Assembly (NCBI GenBank): GCA_031179305.1
Contig: JAPSHX010000003.1
Coordinates: forward strand, 86,055-150,054
Source: Paenarthrobacter sp.
GTDB lineage: Bacteria > Actinomycetota > Actinomycetes > Actinomycetales > Micrococcaceae
Direction of reading: 5' to 3'
DNA length: 64,000 nt
In this document: positions 60,197 through 64,000 of the stretch, piece by piece
Layout of the letters: every line of letters begins with the position of its first letter
Numbering within the stretch: the stretch's first letter is position 1
Program-made: the position numbers and the translations under genes
Notes under the pieces: generated by a model
What the model was told of the DNA's origin: nothing
Seen by the model: only the letters and a program-made list of their open reading frames with translations
The model's database searches: none

Positions 60197-60988
60197 ATGG
60201 CTCGAGGACTTGCAGACATTGGTGCGGAGGGTGTTCTTCTCGCCGGTGCGGGCCGCGCGATCCTCCTTCAGATTGCCGACCCCAGGGTTGGCCACGGGGT
60301 GGCGGACCACAGCGACTTTGCCCACCGGCCGCAGGACAGGCTCCGGGCCACGCTGACCTATGTTTACGCCGTGGTTTACGGCACCGAAGAACAGGTCACG
60401 GCCGTGCGCCGCGCAGTCAATCGTGCCCACGCGCCGGTTCGCCGGAACGCTGACGATGTTTCAGCCGGTTACAACGCCTTCGACGCCGATTCCCAGCTCT
60501 GGGTTGTCGCCACCCTTTATGACACGGCGGTCACGGTTTACCAGCAGATTTACGGACCGCTCGACGACGAAACGGCCGACCGCATGTACCGCGACTATGC
60601 GCGGATCGGCACGGCCTTGCAGCTTCCGTCGAACAAATGGCCCGCTGATCGCGCCGCCTTCGCCGCCTATTGGGACGCGCACGTAGCAACGTTGCAACCT
60701 GACGAGAAGGCCTGCAGGATTGCGCGGGATTTGCTCTTCCCCGCAGCAGGTCCGGCCATGATGCGTTTGGCCATGCCGCTGGCACGTTTTCTCACGGCGG
60801 GCCTGTTGCCTGATCATGTGCGTGAAGGTTTCGGATTCGAGTGGGGTCCCGATCATGCACGGCGCTTCGAGCGGACCATGCGCATGGTGGAACGCGTTTA
60901 CCCGCGGCTGCCGCAGCGCATCCGTCACTGGCCGAAGGACTACTACTTGAGCCAACTCAAGCCAAGCAGAATGCCCGGCGATGCGTAA
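60197..60988 (+). CDS. MpaB/DUF2236-family oxygenase-like protein
   Basis: This 263-residue protein has helical DUF2236 features: GRAILLQIADPRVGHGVADH at the start, then RLRATLTYVYAVVYGT, and a histidine in NRAHAPVRR. This family contains latex-clearing protein (heme) and MpaB. Substrate unknown. Overlaps the next gene by 8 bp. Confidence 0.8.
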   Translation: MARGLADIGAEGVLLAGAGRAILLQIADPRVGHGVADHSDFAHRPQDRLRATLTYVYAVVYGTEEQVTAVRRAVNRAHAPVRRNADDVSAGYNAFDADSQLWVVATLYDTAVTVYQQIYGPLDDETADRMYRDYARIGTALQLPSNKWPADRAAFAAYWDAHVATLQPDEKACRIARDLLFPAAGPAMMRLAMPLARFLTAGLLPDHVREGFGFEWGPDHARRFERTMRMVERVYPRLPQRIRHWPKDYYLSQLKPSRMPGDA

Positions 60989-61919
60989 CTTCACCTCGGT
61001 TGAGCAGTCCATTGATGACGCCGCCCACCGCTATTTGGACCGGCCCCGAGTCGGCCGTGTGCGAGGACGACTCACGGAATTCGTGGTCTTTGGGCTGAAG
61101 CAGGCGTGGGCCTGTGTGTTTGGAGCGGCTCTGCTCGCGGTGATCATCGCGGCCCGTCTTTGGTACCCGGACAATGCGGGCCTGGCGCGAAACGATTTCC
61201 TGACCCTTGCCGCCGTCGTAATCCAAGTACTGATGATCAGCTTCAAACTCGAGACACTGCGGGAGCTGCGGGTGATCCTGCTGTTCCATGTGGTGGGGAC
61301 GGTGATGGAGTTGTTCAAAACGGACGTCGGGTCGTGGGCCTATGAGGCGGAAGGCGTCCTGCGGATCGGGGCGGTGCCCTTGTTCAGCGGGTTCATGTAC
61401 GCCGCTGTGGGCTCCTATATGGTGCGGGTTTTCCGGCTGTTCGACCTTCGCTTCGACAGGTACCCGCGCCGGTGGATCACGGCCCTAGTTGCTGGCGCGA
61501 TCTACGTTAATTTCTTCTCGCACCACTACATCTTTGACGCACGCTGGGTGCTCCTGGCCGCCGTCGTGCTTGTCTACGGGCGGTGCGTCATGCACTTCAG
61601 AGTGTTCCGGCGTCGCTTCCGCATGCCGATCCTGGTGTCGTTCCTTCTGGTGGCGCTGTTCATTTGGTTCGCCGAGAACATCGGCACGTGGTCGCGCGCG
61701 TGGCTGTATCCGAACCAGCTGGAGGGTTGGCAGGCGGTCTCCGTCGACAAGCTTTTGGCGTGGTTCCTTCTGATGATCATTTCCGTGGTGCTGGTGGCCT
61801 GGGTGTACAAGCCGGAGCCGCTTGGCGCAGTCGGATCCGCTGACGCCACTCACCCCGCTGACGCCACGCAAATCCCCTCCGGACGCCCGGATTTGGGTGT
61901 CACCAGTCCGTCAGAGTGA
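60981..61919 (+). CDS. DUF817-family membrane protein
   Basis: This 312-residue protein has about eight hydrophobic segments, with the conserved pattern ELFKTDVGSWAYEAEGVLRI in the centre, characteristic of DUF817. No activity is known. Its start overlaps MpaB by 8 bp, indicating co-translation. The final ~30 residues are polar and threonine-rich. Confidence 0.75.
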   Translation: MRNFTSVEQSIDDAAHRYLDRPRVGRVRGRLTEFVVFGLKQAWACVFGAALLAVIIAARLWYPDNAGLARNDFLTLAAVVIQVLMISFKLETLRELRVILLFHVVGTVMELFKTDVGSWAYEAEGVLRIGAVPLFSGFMYAAVGSYMVRVFRLFDLRFDRYPRRWITALVAGAIYVNFFSHHYIFDARWVLLAAVVLVYGRCVMHFRVFRRRFRMPILVSFLLVALFIWFAENIGTWSRAWLYPNQLEGWQAVSVDKLLAWFLLMIISVVLVAWVYKPEPLGAVGSADATHPADATQIPSGRPDLGVTSPSE

Positions 61920-62020
61920 CGCTGATCCGTTTGCGCATCGCCCAGACTTGACCAGTTCACCGTAGGCGAAACCAGCCCTTGAACCCCCGTGATTCCGGCA
62001 TGTTTTAGCGGCCAAACGGC

Positions 62021-62098
62021 AAAGTTGAGCGAACTTCACTCAACTTTGGATTGACTTAAATCTGAGGCTGAGTACAGTTGAGTGCAGAACGCTCAACT
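62021..62098 (+). promoter_or_regulatory. dnaK promoter with two HAIR operators
   Basis: Two inverted repeats carry the HspR (HAIR) core TTGAG-N9-CTCAA: 62021-62047 (9-bp arms) and 62076-62098 (7-bp arms). Between them, TTGACT (62051-62056) and TACAGT (62073-62078), 16 bp apart, form a plausible -35/-10 pair, and the -10 touches the second site. A third half-site follows near 62105. HspR would repress dnaK until heat shock. Confidence 0.83.
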
Positions 62099-62192
62099 AG
62101 CCGATTGTTGAGTGGGCTCCCGGCAGTGAAACCGCCCAGCGGACCGCTGTCGGGTGCAATCTCCAACATCGGCCATTGAAAGGAAACAAGAT

Positions 62193-64000
<1,808 letters not shown>

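Overview
The window is high-GC DNA with dense, short-spaced operons, most likely from an Arthrobacter/Paenarthrobacter-type actinobacterium (Micrococcaceae). The evidence is a copper amine oxidase that closely follows the A. globiformis phenylethylamine oxidase, HspR/HAIR-type heat-shock operators in front of dnaK, a uridine-catabolic divergon with the same gene content as the corynebacterial uri operon, and arsenate reductases of the actinobacterial type. No tRNA, rRNA, CRISPR array, integrase or insertion sequence was found. The first and last genes run off the window.

Layout. 1-8.5 kb: the end of a cysteine synthase-family gene, an AhpD-like protein, a stretch with two 126-127 bp inverted-terminal-repeat elements, an amino-acid permease, folate genes (pabC, and a P-loop NTPase-PabB fusion), a cardiolipin synthase and a low-molecular-weight phosphatase. 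8.6-14.4 kb: a TetR/small membrane protein pair, then nucleoside hydrolase-MFS transporter-ribokinase facing a LacI regulator across two matching operators. 14.4-22 kb: a LysE exporter, a DinB2-like polymerase, an aldo-keto reductase, a methyltransferase, and a MarR/MMPL pair. 22-28.6 kb: an arsenic island (arsN1-like acetyltransferase, ArsR, aquaglyceroporin, an ArsR-ArsC fusion, then arsC-trxB-arsO-arsC-arsC) with no ArsB or Acr3 pump. 28.6-40.3 kb: prephenate dehydratase, aldehyde dehydrogenase, a second LysE, an HTH/nucleotidyltransferase pair resembling a toxin-antitoxin module, TetR plus phenylethylamine oxidase, membrane proteins, a Zn alcohol dehydrogenase and a frameshifted aminotransferase.

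40.3-51.6 kb holds a complete-looking, single-direction contractile injection system (CIS) operon: DUF4255/Pvc16-like protein, sheath, tube, a repeat-rich disordered protein, LysM-type hub, spike, PAAR-like tip, gp25, baseplate J fused to a beta-propeller-like half, and tail protein I. It is followed, with overlapping or close spacing, by two membrane-anchored proteins, one carrying two PASTA domains. No head, packaging or lysis genes are present, so it is not a prophage. It also lacks a recognisable AAA+ ATPase and tape measure. This is the strongest candidate for an undescribed system.

51.7-64 kb: a CtpE-like P-type ATPase, an AAA/STAND-type ATPase behind four 9-bp iterated repeats, an alpha/beta hydrolase with a strong terminator, a phytanoyl-CoA dioxygenase remnant, a Fic toxin with its inhibitory-motif antitoxin, an NAD(P)-binding protein facing a TetR regulator over two palindromes, an MpaB-type oxygenase with a DUF817 protein, and dnaK with two HAIR operators.
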